The translations under genes and the position numbers were made by a program. The notes under the pieces were generated by a model. That model worked only from the letters and a program-made list of their open reading frames with translations, made no database searches and was not told the origin of the DNA. Positions 1 to 6,315 of a stretch of 11,370 nucleotides of DNA are shown piece after piece (positions within the stretch are counted from its first letter, which is position 1; the number at the start of each line of letters is the position of its first letter). Origin of the DNA: a bacterium. GTDB lineage: Bacteria; Patescibacteriota; Minisyncoccia; Phycocordibacterales; UBA918. The stretch is taken from assembly GCA_027487145.1 (NCBI GenBank), contig JAIYEC010000038.1, positions 1 to 11,370 on the forward strand, given 5' to 3'.

Positions 1-1
1 G

Positions 2-820
2 GGGTATGGTGATCGAAAGAAAGAAATGCTCGCAGATATTGCGGTCACAACTGGCGGTACCCTTATCACTGATGACTTTGGACTGAAGCTCGAGGATGTT
101 GCACTCGAACAACTCGGTAAGGCAGATAGAGTTATCGCAACCAAGGATAATACAACGATTGTCGGTGGTGGTGGAGACAAAAAAGACATCGCTGACCGAG
201 TGGTTGCCCTCAAGGCACAACTTGAACAGACGTCATCTAAGTTTGATAAAGAAAAACTATCAGAGAGAATCGCTAAGTTATCAGGTGGAGTAGCGGTGAT
301 TCGAGTGGGTGCCGCGACCGAAACAGAGATGAAGTATCTGAAGCTTAAGATTGAAGATGCAGTAAATGCCACTAAAGCAGCGATTGAGGAAGGAATTGTT
401 CCAGGAGGAGGAACATCGCTCGCTCGCGCGGCCAGTATTGTCGAAAAACAAGTGATGGATAAAAAAGATCTCTCACGCGAAGAAATGATTGGATACAACA
501 TTGTGCTCAAGGCACTTGAGGTACCACTCAAGCAAATTGCTGACAATACCGGTAAGCACGATGGGGCAGTAATTGTCGAAAAGGTACGACAAGCTGGCGG
601 TAACGCCGGCTATGATGCCGCCAAGGGCGAGATGGTAGAGGATATGATTAAAGCTGGTATCATCGACCCGGTAAAGGTTGAACGATCTGGGGTACAGCAT
701 GCGGTTTCAGCTGCTGCTATCCTCCTCACTACTGAGGCAGCCATCGCTGATGAACCAGAAGATAACAAGCCAGCTATGCCTGATATGTCGGGTATGGGTG
801 GTGGAATGGGAATGTACTAA
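2..820 (+). CDS. groEL: Chaperonin GroEL (60 kDa chaperonin), C-terminal half, 5' end outside window
   Basis: GroEL forms the double-ring cytosolic chaperonin that folds client proteins in an ATP-driven cycle with GroES. The frame is open from base 2 (GYGDRKKEML matches the PGFGDRRKAML stretch of E. coli GroEL near residue 280), so about half of the usual ~540 residues are visible, covering part of the apical domain, the second intermediate segment and the second equatorial segment. Family landmarks are KLSGGVAVIRVGAATETEMK, the IEDA segment whose Asp (codon 356-358) aligns with the ATP-hydrolysis Asp398 of E. coli, EEGIVPGGG, and a short Gly/Met tail ending MGGGMGMY. The tail is shorter and less regular than the (GGM)n tail of E. 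coli. The ATG at 26 is internal and is not the gene start. A strong hairpin terminator follows 20 bases after the stop. Identification is secure. Confidence 0.97.
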   Translation, partial: GYGDRKKEMLADIAVTTGGTLITDDFGLKLEDVALEQLGKADRVIATKDNTTIVGGGGDKKDIADRVVALKAQLEQTSSKFDKEKLSERIAKLSGGVAVIRVGAATETEMKYLKLKIEDAVNATKAAIEEGIVPGGGTSLARAASIVEKQVMDKKDLSREEMIGYNIVLKALEVPLKQIADNTGKHDGAVIVEKVRQAGGNAGYDAAKGEMVEDMIKAGIIDPVKVERSGVQHAVSAAAILLTTEAAIADEPEDNKPAMPDMSGMGGGMGMY

Positions 821-840
821 AAAAGCTACAATGTTATCAG

Positions 841-872
841 AAAACTACAATGCAAAGACATTGTAGTTTTTT
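841..872 (+). terminator. Intrinsic terminator of groEL
   Basis: A perfect 12-bp inverted repeat (841-852 aaaactacaatg with 859-870 cattgtagtttt) has a 6-base loop and runs into a T-rich tail. It starts 20 bases after the groEL stop. The stem is AT-rich, but its length and U-tract make it a convincing Rho-independent terminator. Confidence 0.82.
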
Positions 873-884
873 GTATTAGGGGTA

Positions 885-890
885 TAGAAT
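885..890 (+). promoter_or_regulatory. -10-like hexamer directly before the small ORF at 899
   Basis: TAGAAT differs from TATAAT at one position and lies just after the groEL terminator. It ends 8 bases before the ATG at 899, which places the expected transcription start near 897 and implies an almost leaderless mRNA. No clear -35 is visible. Confidence 0.4.
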
Positions 891-898
891 TAGGATGT

Positions 899-1036
899 AT
901 GAGTGATTTCTTCTTTCAAACAGGTTTTATTATATTCGTTGTAGTATTTATCGGAATGCTTTTCCCACGATTCTTACCATTAGTTCTTGGTGCTGTAGTC
1001 GTTACACTCTTTATGCATTTCTTAGGAAAGCTATAA
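899..1036 (+). CDS. Small hydrophobic membrane peptide (45 aa), function unknown
   Basis: This short frame lies between the groEL terminator and the lemA promoter. It encodes MSDFFFQTGF followed by a very hydrophobic stretch (about residues 10-22), a short FPRF turn, a second hydrophobic stretch (about 27-42), and ends LGKL. That suggests a small helical-hairpin inner-membrane peptide. Support for it being real is that it fills almost the whole gap, sits between a terminator and a promoter, and has a good -10 hexamer 8 bases upstream. There is no strong Shine-Dalgarno; a weak AGG lies 5 bases upstream. The lemA -10 region overlaps its last codons. I do not recognise the family, and a chance frame in AT-rich DNA remains possible. 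Confidence 0.5.
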   Translation: MSDFFFQTGFIIFVVVFIGMLFPRFLPLVLGAVVVTLFMHFLGKL

Positions 1037-1038
1037 TG

Positions 1039-1047
1039 TGGTATAAT
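1039..1047 (+). promoter_or_regulatory. Extended -10 promoter of lemA
   Basis: TGGTATAAT is a perfect extended -10 (TGN plus TATAAT). The predicted start is near 1054, leaving a 17-base AT-rich leader before the lemA ATG with no Shine-Dalgarno. A second TATAAT lies at 1032-1037. The upstream hexamer TTCTTA at 1019-1024 is a poor -35, as expected for an extended -10 promoter. Confidence 0.65.
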
Positions 1048-1070
1048 TTAAGTATTAACCTTATTTATTT

Positions 1071-1658
1071 ATGGATATGATGACTTGGATTATTATTGGT
1101 GTTGTTGCCTTGGTGGTGATTTATTTTATTTCACTCTACAACAAATTTGTGTCACTCACACAGCGGACAAAAGAAGCGTGGGCTGATATTGATGTTCAAC
1201 TTAAGCGACGATACGATCTCATCCCAAACCTCATCGAGACAGTAAAGGGATATGCTTCACATGAGCGCGAAACTCTAGAGAGCGTTACTGCTGCTCGAAC
1301 AACTGCGACCCAGACACACATCGATGCGGGAGCAATTACGCCAGAGCAGATGGCAGCTATGTCAGGAGCAGAAGCACAGCTCTCTGGCGCACTTGGAAAA
1401 CTTATTGCGATTGCTGAGAACTACCCAGACCTCAAAGCCAATACTAACTTTGCGCAATTGCAGAGCGAGCTAGCGGATACTGAAAACAAAATTCAAGCTG
1501 CTCGACGTTTCTACAACGGAAATGTTCGTGATCTCAACATTGCGCTGGAGTCTTTCCCTTCAAATATTATCGGCAATATGTTCAAGTTTGTCTCTCAGCC
1601 ATTCTTTGAACTACCAGAAAACGCAGCAGAACGTGAAGTGGTGAAGGTGAGCTTCTAA
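1071..1658 (+). CDS. lemA: LemA family membrane protein
   Basis: LemA proteins are single-pass membrane proteins with a long helical-bundle domain; their biochemical role is unsettled, although they are often encoded beside HtpX-type proteases. The 195-residue product has one N-terminal membrane helix (about residues 5-22) followed by the family signature: the YNKFVSLTQRTKEAWADIDV and QLKRRYDLIPNLIETVKGYA segments, then ENYPDLKAN, and a C-terminal ARRFYNGNVRDLN block with FFELPENAAEREVVKVSF. Length and motif order match full-length LemA. The start at 1071 gives a normal-length membrane anchor; ATGs at 1077 and 1080 are alternatives and no Shine-Dalgarno separates them. It is the first gene of the lemA-htpX-DUF3137 group and has its own extended -10 promoter. 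Confidence 0.95.
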   Translation: MDMMTWIIIGVVALVVIYFISLYNKFVSLTQRTKEAWADIDVQLKRRYDLIPNLIETVKGYASHERETLESVTAARTTATQTHIDAGAITPEQMAAMSGAEAQLSGALGKLIAIAENYPDLKANTNFAQLQSELADTENKIQAARRFYNGNVRDLNIALESFPSNIIGNMFKFVSQPFFELPENAAEREVVKVSF

Positions 1659-1690
1659 GGATTTAAAGACAGATCTTAAAAATAGCTTCT

Positions 1691-1696
1691 TATAAT
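1691..1696 (+). promoter_or_regulatory. Possible -10 element upstream of htpX
   Basis: A perfect TATAAT hexamer lies in the 113-base gap between lemA and htpX, but no acceptable -35 or TG extension accompanies it. A second candidate, TATAAG at 1748-1753, is closer to the gene and would start transcripts near 1760, after the ATG at 1757 but before the ATG at 1772. Either could give htpX a separate promoter; readthrough from lemA is equally possible. Confidence 0.3.
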
Positions 1697-1771
1697 GCTG
1701 TTTTCCTCTCGCTAGCTGTATCAACTCTTATATCCATCAATCTGCCCTATAAGCGGATGCAATTAAAATCA

Positions 1772-2671
1772 ATGGCAACACTCTATACACAACAAGGAAA
1801 AAATGTACGTAAGACCTGGTTTCTCATGCTCGGGTTCTTTGTCATGGTGATTGCGCTTGGGTATGTTGCTTCATACCTCATGGGGTCACCAGCTATCTTA
1901 TACGGAGCGGTTATCATAGCGCTTGTCATGAATGTCGGGAGTTACTGGTTTTCAGACTCACTTGTCATCAAAATGACGGGCGCCGTCCCAGCGACGAGAG
2001 AAAGTCATCCAACTCTTTGGAACGTCGTAGAGAATCTTTCAATTACAGCCGGACTTCCGATGCCAAAGGTATACGTTGTTCATGACTCAGCACCAAACGC
2101 ATTTGCAACTGGTCGAAATCCCGAGCATGCCGCAGTTGCAGCTACGACGGGACTGCTTGATATTCTCGATAAGACTGAGCTTGAGGGTGTAATGGCTCAT
2201 GAGTTGGCACACATTGGTAATCGCGACATGTTGGTTTCAACGGTTGCTGTTGTATTGGCAGGGTTTGTCGCAATTTTGGCTGACATTCTGATGCGTTCAA
2301 TGATGTTTGGTTCCAATCGAGATGATAGCAGGCTAGGGGCTGCGTTCTTAGTGCTTGGTGTTATTGGTATAATTTTGGCACCACTAGCTGCTCAAATGAT
2401 TCAATTGGCCATTTCACGAAAGCGAGAGTACCTAGCAGATGCGTCAGGCGCACTGTTAACTCGGTATCCTGAGGGTCTTGCGTCGGCTTTAGAGAAAATC
2501 AACACCTATAGTCGACCGATGCAGCGAGCTAACAACGCTACTGCCCATCTCTTTATCGCAGATCCATTTGGAAGTGATCATCAAACGTTGCAACAAAAAA
2601 TTTCTAATTTGTTCCAAACTCACCCCCCGGCTGCAGACAGAATCAGAATTCTCCGTGAGATGGATAAGTAA
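1772..2671 (+). CDS. htpX: HtpX-type M48 family zinc metalloprotease, membrane-bound
   Basis: HtpX is an integral-membrane zinc protease that degrades damaged or misfolded membrane proteins from the cytoplasmic face. The zinc site HELAH is at residues 143-147 of this start, with the third ligand Glu in the downstream RKREYLADASGALLT segment (about residue 219). Other family marks are NAFATGRNPEHA before the active site and THPPAADRI near the C-terminus. Membrane segments are visible at about 17-35, 42-60, 157-175 and 190-210. The frame opens at 1757, but I chose the ATG at 1772 because MATLYTQQGKNVRKTW aligns with the N-terminus of streptococcal-type HtpX (MLFDQIASNKRKTW). Neither ATG has a Shine-Dalgarno. 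The next gene starts two bases after the stop, indicating co-translation. Confidence 0.95.
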   Translation: MATLYTQQGKNVRKTWFLMLGFFVMVIALGYVASYLMGSPAILYGAVIIALVMNVGSYWFSDSLVIKMTGAVPATRESHPTLWNVVENLSITAGLPMPKVYVVHDSAPNAFATGRNPEHAAVAATTGLLDILDKTELEGVMAHELAHIGNRDMLVSTVAVVLAGFVAILADILMRSMMFGSNRDDSRLGAAFLVLGVIGIILAPLAAQMIQLAISRKREYLADASGALLTRYPEGLASALEKINTYSRPMQRANNATAHLFIADPFGSDHQTLQQKISNLFQTHPPAADRIRILREMDK

Positions 2672-2673
2672 GT

Positions 2674-3810
2674 ATGTCTATAAAAGAAACAATTAAAGAC
2701 GAGGCAGCTTTAGAGACCGTCATTGAGTACAAAATCGCGGCTATTACTGCTGCTACCAAGCGCGAGGTAGGAAAGCTCGAACAAGATTACGCGAAATTCC
2801 GTCGCTATCAGCGAATCGGCTTTTTATTGATTGCGGCTGCTTTTTTGCTGCCTAACTCAGCGGTGTTCGTACTTGAGGTGTTGTTTGTGAATCTCACTAA
2901 TTTTTGGAGCACCATCATCAGTATTATCGTCTTTTTTGTTTCTCTGATGCTCTGTAGCTATTTTGGATTTAAGTTTTTTATATCAGGCTCTGATGTGGTC
3001 CGGCAGTTTCATGCCAAGGTGGATACCATTCTCTTTGGAGGTATTTTTAACCTCTTAGGTGTTACTGGAGAACTGATTGAACACACGGTGGTAGTGGATA
3101 AGAAGCCAATTGATGGGACTGGTGGAAAAATCGCTGAGTTGATTGATATCTTGCGGGCTCACTTTCGATCACTTCGTGAATCTCCAGAATCAGAGCAGGT
3201 ACTCTCGTCACTCACCACATCTGAATTAATCACTGAGCCATTTAATACTACCCATATCGATAACGTATTTGCGGTTGATGTGGCCGAAAAGCGATTGATG
3301 GTAAGTGAACTCCACCTTCAGCATATTACAGGCTCTGGCCGAAGCCGAAGCGTGAAGCAAATCTTTAAAGGGTACTTTGTCGCTCTGCCACTGAAGAAGG
3401 CGGTGAGTGGAAAAACCTTTATCTCAACTGAGGGTGACACGCTTGGTTTTGCCCATCAAACCTACTGGTCTTCGCTTCTACAAAAAGAAGGGAAGGTAAA
3501 AGAAACCAAATTTGAATGGAATGATTTTGAAGAACTCTTGTACGTTGCAACCGATAATAATCGAGAAGCGCGAGAAATCCTTACCCCTGAATTTATGACT
3601 GATCTCTATGATTGGTGGAAGAACCACGGTAAGCTTAATATTAGAATTTCTTTTGTTGGAAACCTCATGTACATGCTATTTCCTGATAGTCAGATTCGGT
3701 TTGAAAAAACCGTTTCAAAGGTAGAGCCAAAAGAACTGAAAGAGTACATGCTTACAATTGCTCGTCCACTCTTACACGTGTTGCACTTGGTTGAAGATGT
3801 GAGACGATAA
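2674..3810 (+). CDS. DUF3137 domain membrane protein
   Basis: This 378-residue protein matches what I know of DUF3137, a family of unknown function found beside lemA. The N-terminal 45 residues are charged and probably helical. Two membrane helices follow at about 47-71 and 78-103, then a long cytosolic domain. Family-type signatures are DNVFAVDVAEKRLMVSELHL, the IFKGYFVALPL strand, the FEWNDFEELLYVATDNNREA block with REILTPEFMTDLYDW just after it, and ISFVGNLMYMLFP. It begins two bases after the htpX stop, so translation is probably coupled and the two products likely act at the same membrane. A role as partner or regulator of LemA/HtpX is inference from position only. The ORF ends just 8 bases before a tRNA gene. 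Confidence 0.85.
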   Translation: MSIKETIKDEAALETVIEYKIAAITAATKREVGKLEQDYAKFRRYQRIGFLLIAAAFLLPNSAVFVLEVLFVNLTNFWSTIISIIVFFVSLMLCSYFGFKFFISGSDVVRQFHAKVDTILFGGIFNLLGVTGELIEHTVVVDKKPIDGTGGKIAELIDILRAHFRSLRESPESEQVLSSLTTSELITEPFNTTHIDNVFAVDVAEKRLMVSELHLQHITGSGRSRSVKQIFKGYFVALPLKKAVSGKTFISTEGDTLGFAHQTYWSSLLQKEGKVKETKFEWNDFEELLYVATDNNREAREILTPEFMTDLYDWWKNHGKLNIRISFVGNLMYMLFPDSQIRFEKTVSKVEPKELKEYMLTIARPLLHVLHLVEDVRR

Positions 3811-3818
3811 GTGGTCTT

Positions 3819-3905
3819 GGAGAGTTCGCATAGTGGTCGAGTGCGCTCGCTTGGAAAGCGAGTAGGGTGTAAAAGTCCTCACGAGTTCGAATCTCGTACT
3901 CTCCG
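3819..3905 (+). tRNA. tRNA-Ser (anticodon GGA)
   Basis: A full class II cloverleaf can be drawn. The acceptor stem is ggagagt (3819-3825) with actctcc (3898-3904) and discriminator G3905. The D-stem is gca/tgc (3828-3830 and 3842-3844). The anticodon stem is ctcgc/gcgag (3846-3850 and 3858-3862), around loop ttggaaa with GGA at 3853-3855. A long variable arm (3863-3880) and T-arm acgag-ttcgaat-ctcgt (3881-3897) complete it. The long variable arm and GGA anticodon identify serine, reading UCC/UCU. CCA is not encoded (the next bases are CTA), so a CCA-adding enzyme must complete it. It lies 8 bases after the DUF3137 stop and may be processed from that transcript. Confidence 0.96.
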
Positions 3906-3931
3906 CTAATCAAAGCTTCTATCTACTGATA

Positions 3932-3963
3932 ACACCAATACGTGGTGTGTAGTGAGCTATAAT
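3932..3963 (+). promoter_or_regulatory. Promoter with perfect TATAAT and an upstream dyad
   Basis: TATAAT at 3958-3963 ends 7 bases before the ATG at 3971, so the predicted transcription start is the ATG itself. An inverted repeat (acacca 3932-3937, tggtgt 3943-3948, 5-base spacer) lies where a -35 or operator would be. It has no T-tract, so it is not a normal terminator of the tRNA transcript, although a processing hairpin is possible. Confidence 0.5.
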
Positions 3964-3970
3964 AATGGTA

Positions 3971-4480
3971 ATGAAAAAAGATGACCTCATTAGCATTTGG
4001 ATTGCTATCATCATTGGATTTATTGGTGGTGGATATTTATATGTGGCTCACTTTACCAAGCTCTATGGTACTGATGAAGTTGATACCCAAGCCGAACAAG
4101 AAGAATTTTCACTAGTAGCCGAGGCTTACGGAAGTTGTGGTACCAATTGTCCAGCGTTTCAGGTAAAGAATGATGGTACATATCGGTACCGATACTTTAC
4201 TGAGGTTAATCAGCCACCTATCGTGCGAGAGGGCACGTTACCTCTGACTGAACAACGTGCCTTGCGACGGGCTTTAGATGAAAACGAACTAGCTGCTCAA
4301 TCTCAAATAGTTTCTCCTGGTGTGTGTAATTCTGCTACCGGTGGAGTTGATATTAAATACGGTGTGGTCTATAAAGCGCAGCAGTATCGTATCGACTCTT
4401 GTGGTACTGATGTCGATAGCGGAGGAGATTTGTGGCAAGCCTTTTCGATGATTTGGCAATACCTACAAACTGTTGAGTAA
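3971..4480 (+). CDS. Membrane-anchored cysteine-containing protein, possibly DUF6438-like
   Basis: The product (169 residues from this start) has one N-terminal membrane helix (about residues 6-24, LISIWIAIIIGFIGGGYLYV) and an outward-facing domain of about 130 residues. The domain opens with a CGTNCPAFQVKNDGTYRYRY motif. A cysteine pair, a Pro/aromatic, and then an Asp-Gly-Thr strand are reminiscent of DUF6438-type domains; I assign this only tentatively. Further cysteines in GVCNS and SCGT allow two disulfides, fitting an extracytoplasmic location. The open frame also contains an ATG at 3965, but the -10 at 3958-3963 predicts transcription from about 3970, so the ATG at 3971 is the better start and would be leaderless. 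There is no Shine-Dalgarno. Function is unknown. Confidence 0.75.
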   Translation: MKKDDLISIWIAIIIGFIGGGYLYVAHFTKLYGTDEVDTQAEQEEFSLVAEAYGSCGTNCPAFQVKNDGTYRYRYFTEVNQPPIVREGTLPLTEQRALRRALDENELAAQSQIVSPGVCNSATGGVDIKYGVVYKAQQYRIDSCGTDVDSGGDLWQAFSMIWQYLQTVE

Positions 4481-4517
4481 TCTGAAATTATCCTAAGTAA
4501 GGGTCGTATTAAAAAGA

Positions 4518-4536
4518 GTAACGCAGTAAGTGTTAC
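4518..4536. promoter_or_regulatory. Small imperfect dyad upstream of the helical-repeat gene
   Basis: gtaacgc (4518-4524) pairs with gtgttac (4530-4536) around a 5-base loop with one G-T pair. There is no T-tract after it. It could be an operator or a 5' hairpin; a TATAGA hexamer follows at 4540-4545. Weak, recorded because it is the only structure in the 98-base gap. Confidence 0.25.
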
Positions 4537-4578
4537 ATCTATAGATTTTCTACGATTCTTAACTTGAAATACATTACT

Positions 4579-5202
4579 ATGAAATCAAAACCATTTTTGA
4601 TAGCCATCGCTGCATTTGCAGTGACAGCAACAGGGGTTCAGGCATACCAAGGAACCCAAATTCTTGAGCGTGCGGGGTTAAATGATGAGCAGATTGAAGC
4701 CTTTGAAGCCGCTCGGGAGCTTAAAGAGGCTGGTAAATACAAAGCTGCTCGTGACACATTGCTCGAGGCTGGTGTAAATGAAGATGTGATAAAGTCTGTT
4801 CACAAAGCACTTCACGAACAACGTGACGCCATTCACGACGCGGTAATGGCTGAAGACTATGAGGCGTTTAAAGAGGCTGTTGCCGGTACACCGTTACAGG
4901 AAGCGGTTGATTCAGAAGATGACTTTAAGCGATTTATTACCGCTCATGACTTGAGAGAGGCTGGAAAGTGGAATGAGGCTAAGGTTATCTTGGACGATCT
5001 AGGTATAGAACCACCGCAGCGGATGTCAGGAATGGGTCGTGGAAAAGGCATGATGGGACGTCCTGATTTCTTAAGTGACCTAACTAAAGAGCAACGAGAT
5101 GCACTTGAGGTAGCCAAGAAAGCAAATGACAAAGAGGCTGTAAAAGCAATTCTCAAAGAAGCTGGAGTTGAGAGACCGCAGCATAAAGGAATGCACTGGT
5201 AG
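4579..5202 (+). CDS. Exported helical-repeat protein with Met/Gly/His-rich segments
   Basis: The 207-residue product starts with a clear signal peptide (MKSKPFLIAIAAFAVTATGV, likely cut after VQA) and is otherwise charged and helical. Three related helix-pair units recur at about 41-67 (AFEAARELKEAGKYKAARDT...), 118-145 (RFITAHDLREAGKWNEAKVI...) and 175-200 (ALEVAKKANDKEAVKAILKE...). Each ends in a short EAGV/DLGIEPP-type turn. Between units two and three lies a Met/Gly/Arg linker (MSGMGRGKGMMGRP, 149-162), and the C-terminus is HKGMHW. I chose the ATG at 4579 rather than the in-frame TTG at 4564 because it gives a canonical signal peptide. A strong terminator follows the stop, so this is a single-gene unit. 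The family is not recognised. Metal binding by the Met/His segments is only a thought. Confidence 0.8.
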   Translation: MKSKPFLIAIAAFAVTATGVQAYQGTQILERAGLNDEQIEAFEAARELKEAGKYKAARDTLLEAGVNEDVIKSVHKALHEQRDAIHDAVMAEDYEAFKEAVAGTPLQEAVDSEDDFKRFITAHDLREAGKWNEAKVILDDLGIEPPQRMSGMGRGKGMMGRPDFLSDLTKEQRDALEVAKKANDKEAVKAILKEAGVERPQHKGMHW

Positions 5203-5206
5203 TAGT

Positions 5207-5234
5207 AAAGCCCGGCACAGAGTGCCGGGCTTTT
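5207..5234 (+). terminator. Strong intrinsic terminator of the helical-repeat gene
   Basis: A perfect 12-bp stem (5207-5218 aaagcccggcac with 5222-5233 gtgccgggcttt) has a tight AGA loop and a TTTT run. The GC-rich core and position 5 bases after the stop make this the clearest terminator in the window. Confidence 0.93.
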
Positions 5235-5242
5235 GGTATACT
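5234..5242 (+). promoter_or_regulatory. Extended -10 promoter fused to the preceding terminator
   Basis: TGGTATACT (TGN plus TATACT) begins in the last T of the terminator tail. It ends 8 bases before the ATG at 5251, so the transcript would start within about two bases of the start codon. Any -35 contact would fall inside the terminator hairpin, which has no good match. Confidence 0.6.
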
Positions 5243-5250
5243 AGTAGTAC

Positions 5251-5904
5251 ATGCGTTATCTCATACTCTTTAGTGTGTTGTGGCTACCAATAGTATCTGT
5301 ACATGCATATAACCCAGTTTCGGCAGAGCCAACCGAAGCGTATAGTGTGATTCCAATTGAGGGTGATCCGTATGTAGAGCGAACGTATTTGGGTGATTTA
5401 GAGGATGCGCCTGATATGTATGAGCTGAAGACTGATGTTGCCATTACCTTGCGGGTGCAGCTACAACAGCGAGCCGGGAAAAGAGCTGTCCCTTTTGGTC
5501 TCATGATAGTCCGTCAGAATGATGAGGATGGGGGAGTAAAGGAAATAGAGCGACAAAATATCTCACTTGAGTCGTGGACTGAAGAGCGAAGTTATACCCT
5601 GGGTATAAAATTTTTGACGGCGCCCGTTCTCCAGAAAGAAATACTGCCCGGTACATACCGAATCGAGGTCAGTACACCAGATAATAAGGGAGCGTACGCC
5701 CTCACGATTGGTGAAGAACCAAACTCCTATAATTTCTTCTCAATGTTCGGCCATGTTATCAAGACTCAGTATCATTTCGGTCTCTGGCCATTTCACCTCC
5801 TTCTTTCGGCTTACTTTTTCCTAGTTTTCGTTGTCTTGGGAGCTGGTTCTTGGTGGTACTGGTTCAAGGTACATAAAGCACAACATCATGGTAACGATAC
5901 TTAA
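5251..5904 (+). CDS. Exported beta-sandwich protein with C-terminal membrane anchor
   Basis: The 217-residue product has a signal peptide (residues 1-19, ending SVHA) and an extracytoplasmic region of about 155 residues predicted to be strand-rich. A C-terminal membrane helix lies at about 178-204, followed by a short basic tail (KVHKAQHHGNDT). The ectodomain has the layout of PPC-like beta-sandwich proteins: TYLGDLEDAPDMYELKTDVA (first strands, with the pairing 'DMYEL'), then the PGTYRIEVSTPDNKGAYALTIG hairpin as its last strands. I recall similar anchored proteins in Patescibacteria, but no function is known to me. The start is fixed by the signal peptide and the extended -10 just upstream. 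The next gene overlaps its end by 17 bases, so the two are co-expressed. Confidence 0.82.
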   Translation: MRYLILFSVLWLPIVSVHAYNPVSAEPTEAYSVIPIEGDPYVERTYLGDLEDAPDMYELKTDVAITLRVQLQQRAGKRAVPFGLMIVRQNDEDGGVKEIERQNISLESWTEERSYTLGIKFLTAPVLQKEILPGTYRIEVSTPDNKGAYALTIGEEPNSYNFFSMFGHVIKTQYHFGLWPFHLLLSAYFFLVFVVLGAGSWWYWFKVHKAQHHGNDT

Positions 5905-6052
5905 AGCTCTAATAATTCTTGGCGCGTTTGTCATATTTACCTATTCTGCTGCCTTAGCGCTGCAGGGAGAGTTATCAATGGAGCGAATTTTAGAGGATAG
6001 TCAGGAATACCGGTCAAATCTGGAACATTATTTTAGAGCCATTGCGCCATGA
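5888..6052 (+). CDS. Small exported or membrane peptide (54 aa), overlaps upstream gene
   Basis: The ATG at 5888 lies inside the end of the preceding gene in another frame, a 17-base overlap typical of translational coupling. The product begins MVTILKALIILGAFVIFTYS, a hydrophobic signal-like segment (about 4-25, possible cleavage after ALA). A 30-residue acidic/helical tail follows (GELSMERILEDSQEYRSNLE...). The frame extends back to an ATG at 5831, but that would replace the clean N-terminal signal with a soluble leader, so 5888 is preferred. It ends with TGA. No Shine-Dalgarno is visible. It probably works with the anchored beta-sandwich protein, for example as a small envelope partner; the function is unknown. 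Confidence 0.6.
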   Translation: MVTILKALIILGAFVIFTYSAALALQGELSMERILEDSQEYRSNLEHYFRAIAP

Positions 6053-6060
6053 GTAGTACG

Positions 6061-6087
6061 TGGTAGTCTTACGTTTAGATAAGGAGG
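6061..6087 (+). promoter_or_regulatory. Extended -10 (TGGTAGTCT) and perfect Shine-Dalgarno for the gene at 6097
   Basis: TGGTAGTCT (6061-6069) has the TGN extension and the key T1, A2 and T6 of a -10. The same 11-base string TGGTAGTCTTA recurs at 11009-11019 before another gene. The predicted start is near 6076. AAGGAGG at 6081-6087 is a perfect Shine-Dalgarno 9 bases before the ATG and one of only two strong ones in the window. Confidence 0.5.
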
Positions 6088-6096
6088 GTTTCGTAT

Positions 6097-6315
6097 ATGG
6101 ATACATGGCTTGCATTGCAGTTGGTCGTTGACCTTTTTGGTATCTATGCAACCTACATCATGGCTAAGGTTGCCTGGCAGGCGATTACGGGTAAATGGAC
6201 CGGTATGAGCAAAGAAAATGGTTTACTGGCTCTTCTGATAGCCATTTTATTTGCTGTCTTGTTTATTATGGGATTAGCTAGTACTCTCACCGAGTTTTTT
6301 CAAAAGGCGCCGTAA
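6097..6315 (+). CDS. Two-helix inner-membrane protein (72 aa), function unknown
   Basis: The product has two hydrophobic segments, at about 5-28 (LALQLVVDLFGIYATYIMAK) and 43-66 (LLALLIAILFAVLFIMGLAS). A basic/polar loop (ITGKWTGMSKENG) connects them, suggesting a membrane hairpin with the loop in the cytoplasm. There is no cleavable signal. The start is strongly supported by AAGGAGG 9 bases upstream. The gene is last in the 5251-6315 run. Its stop codon sits in the loop of the terminator, and its last three codons form part of the stem. I do not recognise the family. Confidence 0.75.
   Translation: MDTWLALQLVVDLFGIYATYIMAKVAWQAITGKWTGMSKENGLLALLIAILFAVLFIMGLASTLTEFFQKAP

Noticed and set aside
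473..700. Reverse-strand frame inside groEL
   Set aside because: Fully covered by the strongly supported groEL reading frame; no independent signals.
5831..5887. Longer N-terminus for the 54-residue peptide
   Set aside because: It would lie entirely inside the upstream gene and spoil a clear signal-like N-terminus starting at 5888.
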